Shown here piece after piece: positions 45,805-57,551 of a DNA stretch of 64,000 nt (position 1 is the first letter of the stretch; each line of letters starts with the position of its first letter). The notes under the pieces are model-generated. The model searched no databases, was not told where the DNA came from, and saw only the letters and a program-made list of their open reading frames with translations. This DNA comes from Juglans regia. Lineage: Eukaryota; Streptophyta; Magnoliopsida; Fagales; Juglandaceae. The position numbers and the translations under genes are program-made. The stretch covers positions 6,766,243-6,830,242 of the forward strand of contig NC_049907.1 of the NCBI RefSeq assembly GCF_001411555.2. Reading direction: 5' to 3'.

Positions 45805-48353
45805 TATGCAATATACTCACTTTGTTAAATGTGTTACGCCATATACGTGCTTTGCTAAGTGCGTTATCCATACCGACTCTTAAATATAATTTTTTATAAA
45901 TAAATACTATTTTTCAAAATATAATAGTTTTAACACAATCCAACTGGGGTTCCAACTCAAGGAGTTTGGTCCCAGGAATATACATGAGTAATAATACACC
46001 AACAACTAATTTATAACTCTTCCAAAAAAAATAGTAGAACGTAATGTACAAAGCATTTGGCAAATTCATCCCAAAAAAAAAAAGAACAGTTTAATATAAT
46101 GTGATTATGGAGGTCTCCTAAGGAATTACAACTGAAAATCTGAAGATAACTATATATGATTGAACATTATTATAATGATGGATATTAATATGAAAATATA
46201 TAAATATGGAAAATGTTGAAATTCTGTGCAGGTAAACAATGCAGGGATTAGTGGATGCACACTGGATGGCGATGCTTTAAGAGCTTTAGGTGTAGATTTA
46301 GCGGTAAGTTTTCTATGTTTCATTTGGTTGCCACAAATTGAGGTCCAATTTGTAATTCGATTCCTCTTTTTAAAGTTAAGCCCTTATATAACCAATCATT
46401 CTAGTAAATGAATTGAATAATAATATTTAATTAATTTTTTTATATGAATTTTATATTTTTTTATAGTTGCCATCGATTTAAAATGAAATTATAAAAACGT
46501 TGTAAAAAAAGTTATATATATTTATTATCCTTTAAACTTGAACTGCACAAAAAATTTTCAACTTTAATCTAACATCTTTCAATAAAAATAAAAAATAAAG
46601 AAAATCTATTTCAACTTTTTATACAATCATTTCCTGCATAGATTTCAATGAAAATTAAAAAAGAAAAAACCAAAGTAGCTATTTAAAAAGCAAAACAAAA
46701 ACTAAACTAAAAAGTTATATTAAAAAAATCAACTTTATTTACGTTCTCTCATAAACCCAATATAAAACATATTTCAAAACAATTTTTTATTCATTTTTTT
46801 TTAATATACTGTCACAAAACCCAATAAAAAAAAAAAATCTACGAAAGAATTTTAAAAAGTTCTCAAAATTTCTTTGAACAAAACATACCTGGGCATTGCA
46901 AAGGAACTTGAATGTATATGATAACTTCATAGAAGATGATTTGTGAATAGTAGTGAGATAAGTTGAAATCACCTACAAATCCAAACGGGAGCCTCCTCAC
47001 TCAATGCAGGCGGAAGGAGTAGAGGTCGATTGGAGTGGAATAATGCTGACTCAAACAAATGAACAAGCTGAAGAATGTGTGGAAACAAACTACAATGGTC
47101 CCAAGAGGATGGTTAAAGCACTAATTACCCTTCTTCAGTTATCTGATTCACCAAGGATTGTTAATGTTTCCGCCTCGGGAGGGCAGTTAAAGGTATCAGC
47201 CAAAAAAATCATGTCTATACTTGTGATGATAATTTATTATCTTTTGCAGATGATTCTACTTGAATGAGTCAAATTAGAATGTTCTGTTCCAATATTTTAG
47301 ATGAAAGTTTGAGTACACAATGTAGCATTGATGGAGAAGTAATGAACATAGCTCTTTTGGTTAACTTCGAAATGATTCTTTGCACTCCTCAAACTATCCG
47401 ATTCAGATCTCTTAGAATTTTTACTTGAATCTTAGGAGACAAAGCAAGAGCGAGATAAATATATGAAGTGAGCTTTACAACATTTATAATAGTTCAAGCA
47501 ATATTAAGTCTTAGAGTTCAGATAGAAATATCATGTGACCCAAATCACAAACTACCAACTATTTTGCAATGCATCCTCGATTAGATTTGCCTCTAGAGAT
47601 ACACAAAAAATAGGTTATCTGACATAATCTTATAAACAGTCGGATGGTGCACATTCAAACATAGCTGTAGTTTTTGGATGCACATTGCAACATTTCATAA
47701 TTTTAAGTCCACATTACATTATAAATATTATTATTATGTTTTGCATGATCAAAGCTTTCAGCCAGGCCAGGCATGGCTGCATGGTCCTATTATATATATA
47801 TGCCATGCATATGAACCACTGCTCTGATGGATATGATACATATGAAGCTTTTGTTCAACTGTCGATCTAAACAATAACTCATTTTCCTTCCAAAATGTTC
47901 TGTCTTTGTTTTTAGGGAATACCAAATGAGTGGGCTAAAGGAGTGTTAAGTGATGCTGAAAGCTTGACAGAAGAAAGAGTGGATGGCGTTTTAAATAAAT
48001 TCATGAAAGATTTCAAGGAAGGTGCATTGGAAGAAAATGGTTGGCCTGCCTATTTGTCTGCATATGTAGTTGCAAAAGCAGCTTTGAATGGCTACACAAG
48101 AGTTTTGGCTAAGAAGTATCCATCTTTTCTTATCAACTGCGTTTGTCCTGGCTATGTCAAGACTGATATAAACTCCAATGCTGGCCTCTTAACAGTCGAA
48201 GAAGGTGCTGAAAGTCTTCTCAGGTTGGCACTGCTTCCTGATGGAGGTCCTTCTGGCCTTTTCTTTTGTAGGAATCAGGTGTCACCTTTTTGATCAAGAC
48301 TAGTCCTCAGCAGATCAGTTACAAGACCTCTATATACAGCCACAAGAGTTCCT

Positions 48354-48359
48354 AATAAA
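48354..48359 (+). terminator. Polyadenylation signal of SDR copy B
   Basis: AATAAA at the same place as in copy A, about 60 bases after the stop codon. Confidence 0.45.
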
Positions 48360-48774
48360 TGTTTATCTATTGTTTTCTTTTTCTTTTTCCTAATTAATTT
48401 CCCTTAAATGGTTTACTCTCTTTAAAAAAATTTTTTTTTTTTTTATCTATTTCTGTACTTTTTTTTAAATAAAAATGACTTGTTTATAATTCAGAAGTTA
48501 AAGATGAACAATGTTTTAAATACTTGTTAATCAGCCCAACCAGAATTATTGATAGTCTTACACAACCCATTTGACAAAATTATATAATAGATGTGTAAAA
48601 ATCATTTTCCCATAATTCCTCATATATAGCTCATATGCTTGAGAAGTGATAGCCAGATCAAAGAGCAAGCAAGACAAAAAGTTGGGAGTGAAGTGAAAAT
48701 GGTGTTTGATGCTGAGAAATTTCCTGCCGACAACAGTCACCGAGAAGAAAGTTCGGACCAATTTCCCTTATTTG

Positions 48775-48948
48775 GATTTAGGGATGTTTTCATCTCATCT
48801 TATCATTACGACTTTCTTAAATTTTTACACAAAATATAATAAAAAATTCAACTTTTTCAACTCTCAAAACAATAATATTATAACAATATTATATTCAATT
48901 CGTTTAAAAGCATCTCATCTCACTATTTAAACCAGCCCTTTGTACTTC
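48775..48948. mobile_element. MITE specific to copy B
   Basis: Sequence from ATTTGGATTTAGGGATGTTTTCATCTCATC to GCATCTCATCTCACTATTTAAACCAGCCC lies between blocks that are adjacent in copy A. The TCATCTCATC / GATGAGATG ends make it the same family as the MITEs at 10262 and 56778. Confidence 0.6.
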
Positions 48949-48949
48949 C

Positions 48950-50157
48950 GTTATAATTTATTAGTGTTACATACAAGGAAGTGGAGGATGGTATTTGGAA
49001 TTGGATGATTTCCCCAAACTCATTGGGGCCAACTTGAGACTGTATATAAGTTGCATAATAATTCGAGCCCTTATAATTTTATGTTATTTGAAAGCAGCAT
49101 GTCCTCTCAAATCTTTAATTAGTGTAACTTCTCAGCATACCAATTAGATCATCGACACAAATAAAATTATAGATAATTCCGCAAGTGGTGAAGAAAAAGA
49201 TTATTATTTGTTCAATTGTTCACTTAAAGCTGCATCAAACATTCATTTCCCCAAGCACGGTGCACTCATTTAAAAAAAAAAATAAGTAAATATAGTACAC
49301 ACAAAAAAAATTTTAATTTTTTAATAGTAAATTTTACTTTTTTTTAAAAGAAATACACAACACTTACACAATCCATGACTGTATCTAATATTATTTGTCT
49401 TTAAATACCAAAATTGTAATAGACAAGGAACAAAATGATCAAGGCTTCTAAATCCGTTTTTGTTTATTTGCCATCATGATCTTGTTCATCTTCGCTGATA
49501 ATGCAGGTAAATTTTATCAACCTCTGTTATGTACATTATATATATATATATATATATATATTGATAAGTCTGTTATGTACATTATATATGCTTCAAGTAT
49601 TTTCAATGTAAGTAATCTTTTTAATTTTTTTTTTTTTTTTTACTTCTGGTTTTGCTGATCTTTAATTTCAATGTGACAGAACTCAAGAGTTCATGTCCTT
49701 GCCAAGAATGCCTAACATGGTCAAGAAATGATCTTCTAAATATGGATTCTGCTTTTGGCGAGATACATAACACTGCATGTAGATAGCTACGAGCTGTTAT
49801 ATATATTTAGGGAACCTTTTTTTACATTAAACATGCATTACTCTGCCGTAGGTTGCCGAAGCTTTTGCTGCTGCGTACTACCCTTGAGAAGTGCAATCTG
49901 CGAGAACATTAAGGACTGATTGGGAATTCAAAATCAAGGAAATTAAGTTTTAGCAACAATTACAAAGGGCCATAAAATGGACCAGCTACAGATAAATTCA
50001 AGTTTCAGTACAATTGGCTGTAAAGTTCCAAGTGTGTGTGTAATTTAGAGTACCTACAAGGCCAGACTGAGGATGCAACCCATGGTAGATGAAAAGCGGA
50101 TGGAACTAGTGAAACAAGCATCTTTCCAAACTCCTTGCAACAGTGATTCTGAAAATT
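48950..50157. other. Intergenic DNA between SDR copy B and FOLD
   Basis: Homologous to copy A (11880-11906 fused to 20050-21439). It contains a TA microsatellite (about 49536-49561) and T-rich runs. The fusion point at about 49005-49018 is where the PMM segment is absent. No gene is visible. Confidence 0.5.
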
Positions 50158-52870
50158 TCACCGGAAGTTGTGAATCCTCTTGGCTGAGATGAAAGTATTC
50201 GAAAGAAGCATAGCTATTGTCATTGGACCCACTCCACCAGGAACTGGAGTAATAGCTGATGCAATTTTGCTGGCCTCCTCATAACAGACATCTCCAACCA
50301 AACGGTAACCTCGAGGACTTTTTGGATCCTGTCGTGCACAAACCCACGAACACCTCAGAAATGTGGAACCTTGAGTTAAGAAGCAAGGTCTAATTGGCAC
50401 AATCCATCCTCTTTCATTCTTTTGAAAAAAGTTAAAATTTTAAAAATTATCTGACAATCTAGTCAATGCTTCGTTACATTTTTATTCATGGGTTTTTAAG
50501 GAAGAAATCAAGTCAGATGAGAGGGATAATTTAATATGACTGAAGGGACCATAGAGTTCTTCTTACCTCAACTGGATTAATTCCAACATCAATGATCACC
50601 GCACCAGGCTTTATCCAGCTGCCCCTAACCATATTTGGCTGGCCTACAGCTGAAATAATAATATCTGCCTGTCTTGTAAACTCCTCAGGGTTCTTGGTTC
50701 TTGAGTGGACTATGCTGACGGTAGCATCTTCCCTCTAGCCACATTTAGAAAATCACATCATAATCAAAATGGGGCAGAAACAAAGTACAGAGGTGCTGGA
50801 TTAATGTAATGATCAAGATAAGTGAAGCTTGGGCAAATGAAATCTCACTTGCAGCAATAGAGCAGCTGGCATGCCAACAATATTGCTCCTGCCAATTACA
50901 ACCGCCCTCTTTCCTTTGATACTAATTCCATATCTATGCAACAATTCTATGCATCCTTTTGGTGTGCATGGAACAAAAGTGGGTTCTCTACCTCGCATGG
51001 CTAGACGACCAATGTTCAGCGGGTGAAATCCATCAACATCTTTCTCAATGCAAACAGCATTTAAGATGTTCTGCTCATTCATATGCTGGTACAATTCCAA
51101 GCAAACAAGAAAATCAGTTTTTTGTGAACCACAGACAGAAAATAGTTTTTTAGGCTTCATTCATGCTAACACAGTTATAAGTTATGATTGCTAACCAAAA
51201 AGGGCTACAAACTATAGTATAATCTCTATATATAATAGTTGGTAAGACTATCTAACACCAGGTTTATAAAGGAAAAGGGCAGTTGGGCATCCAAAGAAAA
51301 CCACATTGTGCCAGGCCACCAATATTTAACTCAATTGTGTCATAGCTCAAACATGAGCACATGACAAGAACATGCACATATTTAAAACGACAAAACCATG
51401 CACCTGGAAATACTTTGTAGAGCAAAGCAAATATGGATGATAGCATGCAACAGAAACACTTGTACATCAGCCACAACAATGATATCACTGTAAAATACAC
51501 GATGTGACATAAAAACACATTTCTCTCCAAATAGGATACCTAGCTCAACTCACTGCCTTAATTCCAACTAATTGGGAGCAGCTACATTGAGAAGAATCAG
51601 TGATGCAAGCAATAGATGTTTGCTAGCATTAATAGAACCTATGAGAGATGGCAAAATATATACAAGGAAGCAGGATAGAGAGTTTTTTTAGATTTTATAC
51701 AAAAAGATAGATTTACAGTGTAAAATATCTTATCTACTTCTGCATCTTAGCATTATTCAGCACGGAAAATATGGTCAGATTCAGAAGCATACAGAAGGCA
51801 GAGGTAACTGAACAAGGATTCCATGAACTGAAGGATCATCATTGAAGTCTGAGATAAACTTGAGTAATTCTTGTTCTGTAGAATCCTCCGGCAAACGTAC
51901 TTCATAAGAATTGATCCCCACCGACTCACACGATTTCTTTTTATTGCGAACATAAGTTGCAGAGTCCTTTCTATCCCCGACAAGGATAACTGCTAATCCT
52001 GGAATAACACCGATTGCATCCTTCATCCGGGATACTTCAGTAGTTATCTCATCCCTGATTTGCTTTGCAACTGATTTTCCATCAATTACTTTAGCTGATG
52101 CCTCAGAGGTGATTGATGCTGTACAAAAAATTCAGTTAAAAATGCTTAAGCCAGATATTTAAAGGCCAACGAACAAATTATAGAGATTACAGCATCTTCA
52201 CTGCCCAAACACAACTAAACTGGCCTGATCAAATAGGCAACAGTGAATGCAGTAACGACACTGTTTACGTATCCGGACCTCAATTGTGGATAACAGGTAA
52301 TTAGTACATGCAACTAAACAGCGAACATTACTCAAATATCAATCTGGTAGAATCTAATTCTCAAGACACTTGAGTTTATCATCAATATAAGATTAAGTGG
52401 TTTCAAGTCTCTGACATCCCAAACGTGCCGTTGCATATGAAAACCCTATCCGTACTCTATCAGTTAAACAATAAATTAAAACACAGCACCAGAAGAAGCA
52501 TGCTTACATATGTGCCGGCTAAGAAAAAGCTGCATACTCAGTTCAGAGAATATAAATACTTGCATTTGTACGTACTGACATACAAATACATGCTTTACAT
52601 GTATTTAACAAACAAAGTCATAATTTTTGTTTGTTTTCCGACATATTCTGGGCAACCAAAAGAGAAAAGAGGGGGAGTTGTACCGGCGAGAACAGGTGAC
52701 GGCGAAGCCGAAGAGTGAACAGTGAGGGTTTTGAACGTTCTGGGAAAGCTACAGCAAGGAGGTCGTAAATTGAGAGGGCCGCGTAGGAAGCGGCGAAGAG
52801 CAACGTGTTGGTGGCTCATTGGGAGGAGCCGAGCGGTGGCGGAGGAGGAAGAACAGTCGATGCAGACCAT
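50158..52870 (-). CDS. FOLD: Methylenetetrahydrofolate dehydrogenase / methenyltetrahydrofolate cyclohydrolase, plastid type (FOLD)
   Basis: Bifunctional enzyme interconverting 5,10-methylene-THF, 5,10-methenyl-THF and 10-formyl-THF with NADP(H) in one-carbon metabolism. Exons on the minus strand: 52870-52684, 52118-51793, 51085-50849, 50734-50567 and 50328-50158 (TGA). They join in frame with GT-AG sites to give 362 residues. Residues 1 to about 60 are Ser/Arg-rich and acid-poor ([12 protein letters not shown]), a chloroplast transit peptide. Then come [14 protein letters not shown], the signature [14 protein letters not shown] with the catalytic-type Lys, [52 protein letters not shown] and [17 protein letters not shown]. 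All conserved residues expected are present. Its 3' end lies inside duplication copy B; the 5' half is single-copy here. The start is the first ATG that gives the transit peptide. Confidence 0.96.
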
Positions 52871-53917
52871 TGGAACCAGTTGGGTAATCGATTTCTCTTG
52901 CCAGTCTCGGTAGGAATCGTTTATTTATACCAAAAGATCAATTTTAGCTTGGTTCTGCTACTCGCCATACTAAATGACCAATTCATACCCTTTTTTTTTT
53001 TTTTTCCTGAGAAATGAAAAATATCAGCCAATGTTGAGTTGAGAAAAAAAAAAAAAAAAAAAATTTTGAAGAGTGTGCTGCGACTTTGGTTGATGTCCAG
53101 CATTTCTCTTTTTTTCTTTAATTTTTGTTTTTATATTTTTTTTTCACTTTTTTTAATTTTATGATTAATTCTTATTCGTATAAAACTCAAAAGGTAAAAA
53201 AAAATACAAAATAATAAAAAGGGAAAGAAATTCGGTCATTTAGTATGCTAATTAATAATTTCCATTTTAATTAGGAGAGCCCTCCAAATAGAGAAATTTG
53301 ATGGAAATCCCTTTTTCAATTTTGTTTTAACTTTTTGAGTTTCCTTAAAAGATACATCAGTTAAATATCATTTTCTATTCAAATAAAAGTTAAAAAATCT
53401 GAAAAAAAAAAAAGTCAGATTTTAGTATTTTGGGTGGACAAGTATCATTTTCCTTCTAATTGGAGTATACATGGAAAAAAAAGTTTTTAAAAAGATTAAT
53501 GGTCCTTGTTTGGATACTAAATAAGTCTAGGGTGTTGCTAGTTGGCCGCTGGTTCATACCCTCAATTTTATCGCCTGATGTGGCTGTGCCACATGGCGGC
53601 TACGTGGCAGCAACATGGTTTATATATTAAAATAGTGGACAGAAGTTCGATCTCGATCCCCATCTTCTTTCTCAAAACCCTAACGAGCCTCTGTTTTCCC
53701 TTCCGTCCAGAGAAAACCAAAATTAGATAGCAAATCAATTCTCAAATCCGAGTAGCAAACCGTAGCATTTTCCAAATAGGGTATTTTCCGAATGAATATA
53801 CACCTTCTAGGGAGTGTATTCTAGCGAGATCTAGTATTCTAGCATCGAAAAGCAGCAATTTTCTCGAAAAGACTTATCAGAATTTCTTGGTTCCTAAGAA
53901 AATTTCCTGTCAGAAGG
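52871..53917. other. Upstream region of FOLD, no gene seen
   Basis: Holds the FOLD promoter region, A/T homopolymer runs (52990-53062), and from about 53640 pyrimidine-rich DNA (CTTCTTTCTCAAAACCCTAACG) that looks like a plant 5' UTR but leads into no reading frame. It runs straight into the long inverted repeat. Confidence 0.4.
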
Positions 53918-55662
53918 TATTCCAATTCCAAGAGGTGGTCCAGACCTCTTGGCACATTTTAGCTTCTCCATAACCCCATCAGTTCTAGATTGTATTTTCT
54001 GAAAAAGTATGCCAATGTATAAGGATTTAAGATTGAATCTTTTGTTTCTTGTTCATTCAGTGATTTTGTCTAAATCTCATTAGAAAGCTTTGGAAAATCA
54101 TGCTAACTTGGTATTCATTCAGCTAGCATCCATTGAAGAAGGTTGAAGATTTGTATGGAGGTCTTGACGAGGTAGATTGAATTTCAAATATAAACCCCTA
54201 AGATTTCCATGCATAGGGACTCTAGAAATCCTAGGACTCAGATATATTTTAGCTAATTTCCAGGGTTTTGTAGTCCTTCAAAAGTTCCAAAACTGACATC
54301 GAACTTTCTTCCAAAACTTGTGTTTCTCAATTTTGTAAGTATTGCTTCTAATTTCAATTTCCTAAGTTTGCACCAGGAACTTAACTCAGAGAATCCATAA
54401 CAATTACTCACACATTAACCTGTTTTGCATGCATTAAACTCTCTCTCATATATTTGTCACTGCAGTTTTTTCTTTTTCTTTTTCTTATTTTTTGTTTTCA
54501 TCTTTTTGGGCTCTATAAATCCCCAGTTCACGGCTTCACTGCCTCACATCCACTCCAAATAAGCTCTATCCCCTTTTTTGGAGTGAATGCAAGGCAGTGA
54601 AGCCGTGAGCTGGGGATTTATAGAACCCAAAAAGATAAAAAAAAATAAGAAAAAGAAAAAGAAAAAATTGTGATGACAAATGTATGGGAAAGAGTTTAAC
54701 GCATGCAGAATAGATTGGTGGGTGAATAACTGTTATGGATTCTCTGAGTTAAGTTCCTAGTGCAAACTCAGGAAATTGAAATTAGAAGCAATACTTACAA
54801 AATTGAGAAACATAAGTTTTGGAAGAGAGCTTAGTGGCAAGGACTTTTGAAGGACTATGAAACCTTGAGAATTAGCTAAAATATCTCTGAGTCCTAAGAT
54901 TTCTAGTAGCCCCTATGCATGGAAATCTCAGGGGTCTACATTTGAAATTCAATCTACCTCGTCAAGACCTTCATACAAATCTTCACCATTTTTCAATAGA
55001 TGTTAGCTAAATGAATACCAAGTGCCAGTATGATTTTCCAAAGCTTTCCAAGGAGATTCAGACAACTCTTAAATGATTTTCTTGCATGGAGTATAGAGTG
55101 AGTCATGTTTTCCGTGAAGGAAATGTTGTGGCTGGTTTTCTTGTCAAGCAGGGAGATGAGGGTTTAAATTTGGATTGGTCAGGTGATAGTGATATGTTGC
55201 CCAGCAAGTTAAGAGGTCTTCTTCATATGGACAGAGTTGGTCTTCCTTATTTGTGGATCTCGTAGTGTTATTCCAGGTATGGTGCTTATTTGAATGTGCT
55301 TTTTCTTGCAGGTTTTTCTGTTTGTCTAGGGTTGTGTTTTTGGTCTAGTTTTGGACTTTGTGTTTTACTCTGTACTTTATAGGTATTTTGTATTTTGGTT
55401 GGATGTTTTTAGTTTTTGATATCTGTGTTTTGGCATTTTTGTTTATCTATATTCCCCAGGCGTCTGGTTGTAACTACGGTTTTCCTCTGCCATAAGTGAG
55501 AGCTATTAATAAAATTTGGAGTACTATCTTCTTCTAAAAAAAAAAAAAAGATTCAATCCTAAATCCTCATACATTAGCATACTTAGAAAATAAAACTCAA
55601 GACTGATGAGGTTATTGAGAAGCTATGCCAAGAGGTCTAGACCACTTTTTAGAATTGGAATA
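53918..55662. repeat. Long inverted repeat (arms about 630 bp)
   Basis: The left arm from GGTATTCCAATTCC (53918) to about 54560 is the reverse complement, with roughly one mismatch in ten, of about 54565-55072 plus 55550-55662. Matching landmarks include TATAAATCCCCAG / CTGGGGATTTATA, GAATCCATAACA / TGTTATGGATTC, and CCAAGAGGTGGTCCAGACC / GGTCTAGACCACTTTTT. The turn (TCCACTCCAAATA...TTTTGGAGTGA) leaves a loop under 20 nt. A LINE fragment interrupts the right arm. Confidence 0.85.
55073..55549 (+). mobile_element. 5'-truncated LINE 3' end with poly(A), inserted in the inverted repeat
   Basis: Encodes only the last 60 or so residues of the LINE RNase H region (MEYRVSHVFREGNVVAGF, then GLPYLWIS and stop at 55263-55265). 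This is followed by a T-rich 3' UTR with GAGCTATTAATAAAATTTGG and a 14-A tail (55536-55549). The same family sits at 12865-14170. Inverted-repeat sequence resumes directly after the tail. A target duplication was not certain. Confidence 0.8.
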
Positions 55663-56777
55663 CCGTTTTTTAAAAAAGCTGAAGACAAGCGCCATGTGCA
55701 ATCATGGTGCAATCGTAGCCCACGTCACTTTAATAAAATGACAGCATTTCATAAACGGAGCCCCTCCCCCTTCTTCTGCAACCTCTCTTTCTCCCTCTTC
55801 ATCTTAGATTAGGTGGGAGCAATAACATGAAGATTTTCACTTGTCAAAGGTGCAAAGGCTGAACCCCACAAACTTGTTGAGGATCGTCATCAATGGTACC
55901 ACTGCGTTGGAACTCTCTTTCCTTCTCAGCTTTCTCACCCTTCCCAACCTGCTCAGCCCACTCTACACCAACCTCACAAGTGTGTTCTCCTGTGTTTGCC
56001 AAAATTTGATTTTGATAGCTTTTGAAAATTTTATTTATGAAATCTGCAATTGCGTTCCTAGCTAAAGAAACAATTTCTTTTTTTTTTCAAATTATGGTTT
56101 GATGTAAAAAAAAAACAATTTTTTTCTTGTAAATATTTTTTTTTGTATTTTTCCATTCATACTCATATTTATAATCTGTTTAGCTAATTTTTTATAGATT
56201 AAATTAGAAGTTAGATTCCATAACATTACACAGTGGTGGTTTATCTTCAACTATCCACAAAATCTTGAATGTATCAATTGGCTCTAGAACTAAAACTAGA
56301 AAAAAATATACAGATTTGCCAATTGCTCGAGGTATTTGGCAATTTGCGAACTGGAACTTGGGAGAAAGTTACAAATTAGGTTTGGGAGAATTGAAATCGA
56401 GGCTATAAACTGGGAGAGATCTGAAGATTAAGTAATAAGCGAATTGGAAGTGGAAGAAAGTGGTTTGCGAACTGAACTGGAAGAAACTCTGGGTTTAGGA
56501 GACCGAGAATCGGGTCTCTTGAGTAATAATACCCACACAACATATTTCACAACATATTTTACAACACATGTTTTAAAGTGAAGATATTTTTGTAAAGTAC
56601 TGTTACTTTTATAAAATATTTTACTAAACTACTCTTTATTTTAAAATATGATTGTGTAATGTGTCGTAAAAAATTATGTGTGTTCATCCTTTTTCTAGCA
56701 GCATTGTTGCTGAGTTCCTGTTGGAACTTGCACCCCGTGAGGCAAGCCTCGGAACCACGTACTTGAATTCAACTAAG
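55663..56777. other. Intergenic DNA, no supported gene
   Basis: Contains short plus-strand frames near 55790-56060 and a coding-like 60 bases near 56695-56760 preceded by TTTTTCTAGCAG. None joins to anything recognisable. The rest is AT-rich. Confidence 0.35.
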
Positions 56778-56996
56778 GACTCGTTTGTTTTCAGAGATGA
56801 GATGAGATGAGTTGAGATTAAAGTTAAAAAGTTGAATAAAATATTGTTAAAATATATTTTTTAATATTATTGTTGTTTTGGGATTTGAAAAAGTTGAATT
56901 GTTTATTTTATTTTGTGTGGGGATTTGAGAAAGTTGTAATGATGAGGTGAGATGAGATGAGATGAGATGAGATGTTTTTGGAAAACAAACAAGGCC
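56778..56996. mobile_element. Tourist-like MITE with TAA target duplication
   Basis: Terminal inverted repeats are GGACTCGTTTGTTTTC (56778-56793) and GAAAACAAACAAGGCC (56981-56996). Both ends are flanked by TAA, the target preference of PIF/Harbinger elements. Subterminal GAGATGAGATGAG repeats at both ends define the family that also occurs at 10262, 11985 and 48775. It is 219 bp with no coding capacity. Confidence 0.8.
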
Positions 56997-57551
56997 TAAA
57001 TATTTTAATCAATAAGAGAAAAGATTCAAGTAAAAAAAAAAAAAAATCAAAATCTATTCACATAAAACTCAACAAAGTTCTAACCCTACTTTTCTTTATC
57101 TTTTCTTTTCATGTATCAAAAGATTAAATAAATAAATAAAAATATATATTGTAGCTTTTTCTATTGTTAGTCCAATATCTTCTAAATTGAAAATTAACTT
57201 TAAAAAATAAAGCTTATACTATCGAACTTGAAGGTTCATATTTGACAGGAAGTTCTTTACAGTAATGCTTTTAAGCTGTGAAAATCTGGAGAAGCAAAAT
57301 GACACTCTATAGAGTGTGAAAGGCAGAGATAGTTGGGATTGGGACTTGGGAGGGAGGGATGAGAATTAATGTACTTGTGGAGATGGGAAATAAAGGAATA
57401 ATCAATAAAAGTATGTCTAAGCAATTGCCTTTTTTTTTTCCTTTTTTTCAGTATGCTCTGTACAATTTATACCAGAGAAAAAAAAAATGTAAGCAGCTCT
57501 AAAGTTCTACATGTTCCTTTTTTTTGGGGTTATGTTAATATCTGATATTCT
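56997..57551. other. 3' flank of KEA3, no gene seen
   Basis: AT-rich intergenic DNA with A-runs. Presumably contains the KEA3 3' UTR in its upper part. No polyadenylation signal could be fixed with confidence. Confidence 0.35.

Larger units (their letters stand above)
36940..48293 (+). pseudogene. SDR copy B, exon 2 destroyed by a gypsy-type element
   Basis: Exon 1 (36940-36959), the first 21 bases of exon 2 (37126-37146, ending in the codons for VVTG), exon 3 (46232-46303), exon 4 (47010-47192) and exon 5 (47916-48293) are present with intact frames and splice sites. The rest of exon 2 and the start of intron 2 (A 8088 to about 8573) are missing. In their place is an 8.7-kb gypsy-type element. 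Without the cofactor-binding loop no working reductase can be made. Exons 4 and 5 differ from copy A at about 5 of 61 and 6 of 125 residues; the catalytic-Ser region is VNVSASGG instead of VNVSSSGG. The YVVAK active-site motif is retained. Open frames in exons 3-5 suggest recent loss. Confidence 0.9.
35331..50724 (+). repeat. Segmental duplication, copy B
   Basis: Direct repeat of copy A starting at GAGATATGTGTGTATTTG and ending inside FOLD exon 4 (GACGGTAG, 50724). Differences from A: a gypsy-type element with loss of about 480 bp in the SDR gene, its own MITE at 48775, no PMM segment, no copia elements, and unrelated promoter-distal DNA at 36285-36640. FOLD continues past the end of the repeat and is complete. 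Confidence 0.85.

Noticed and set aside
36940..48293. Copy B SDR as a functional gene with the gypsy element as a giant intron
   Set aside because: Most of exon 2 is physically missing, so splicing out the element would still leave no cofactor-binding region.
55790..56065. Short plus-strand reading frames near 55.8-56.1 kb as a gene
   Set aside because: Short, no domain, no linked exon, flanked by AT-rich DNA and an inverted repeat.
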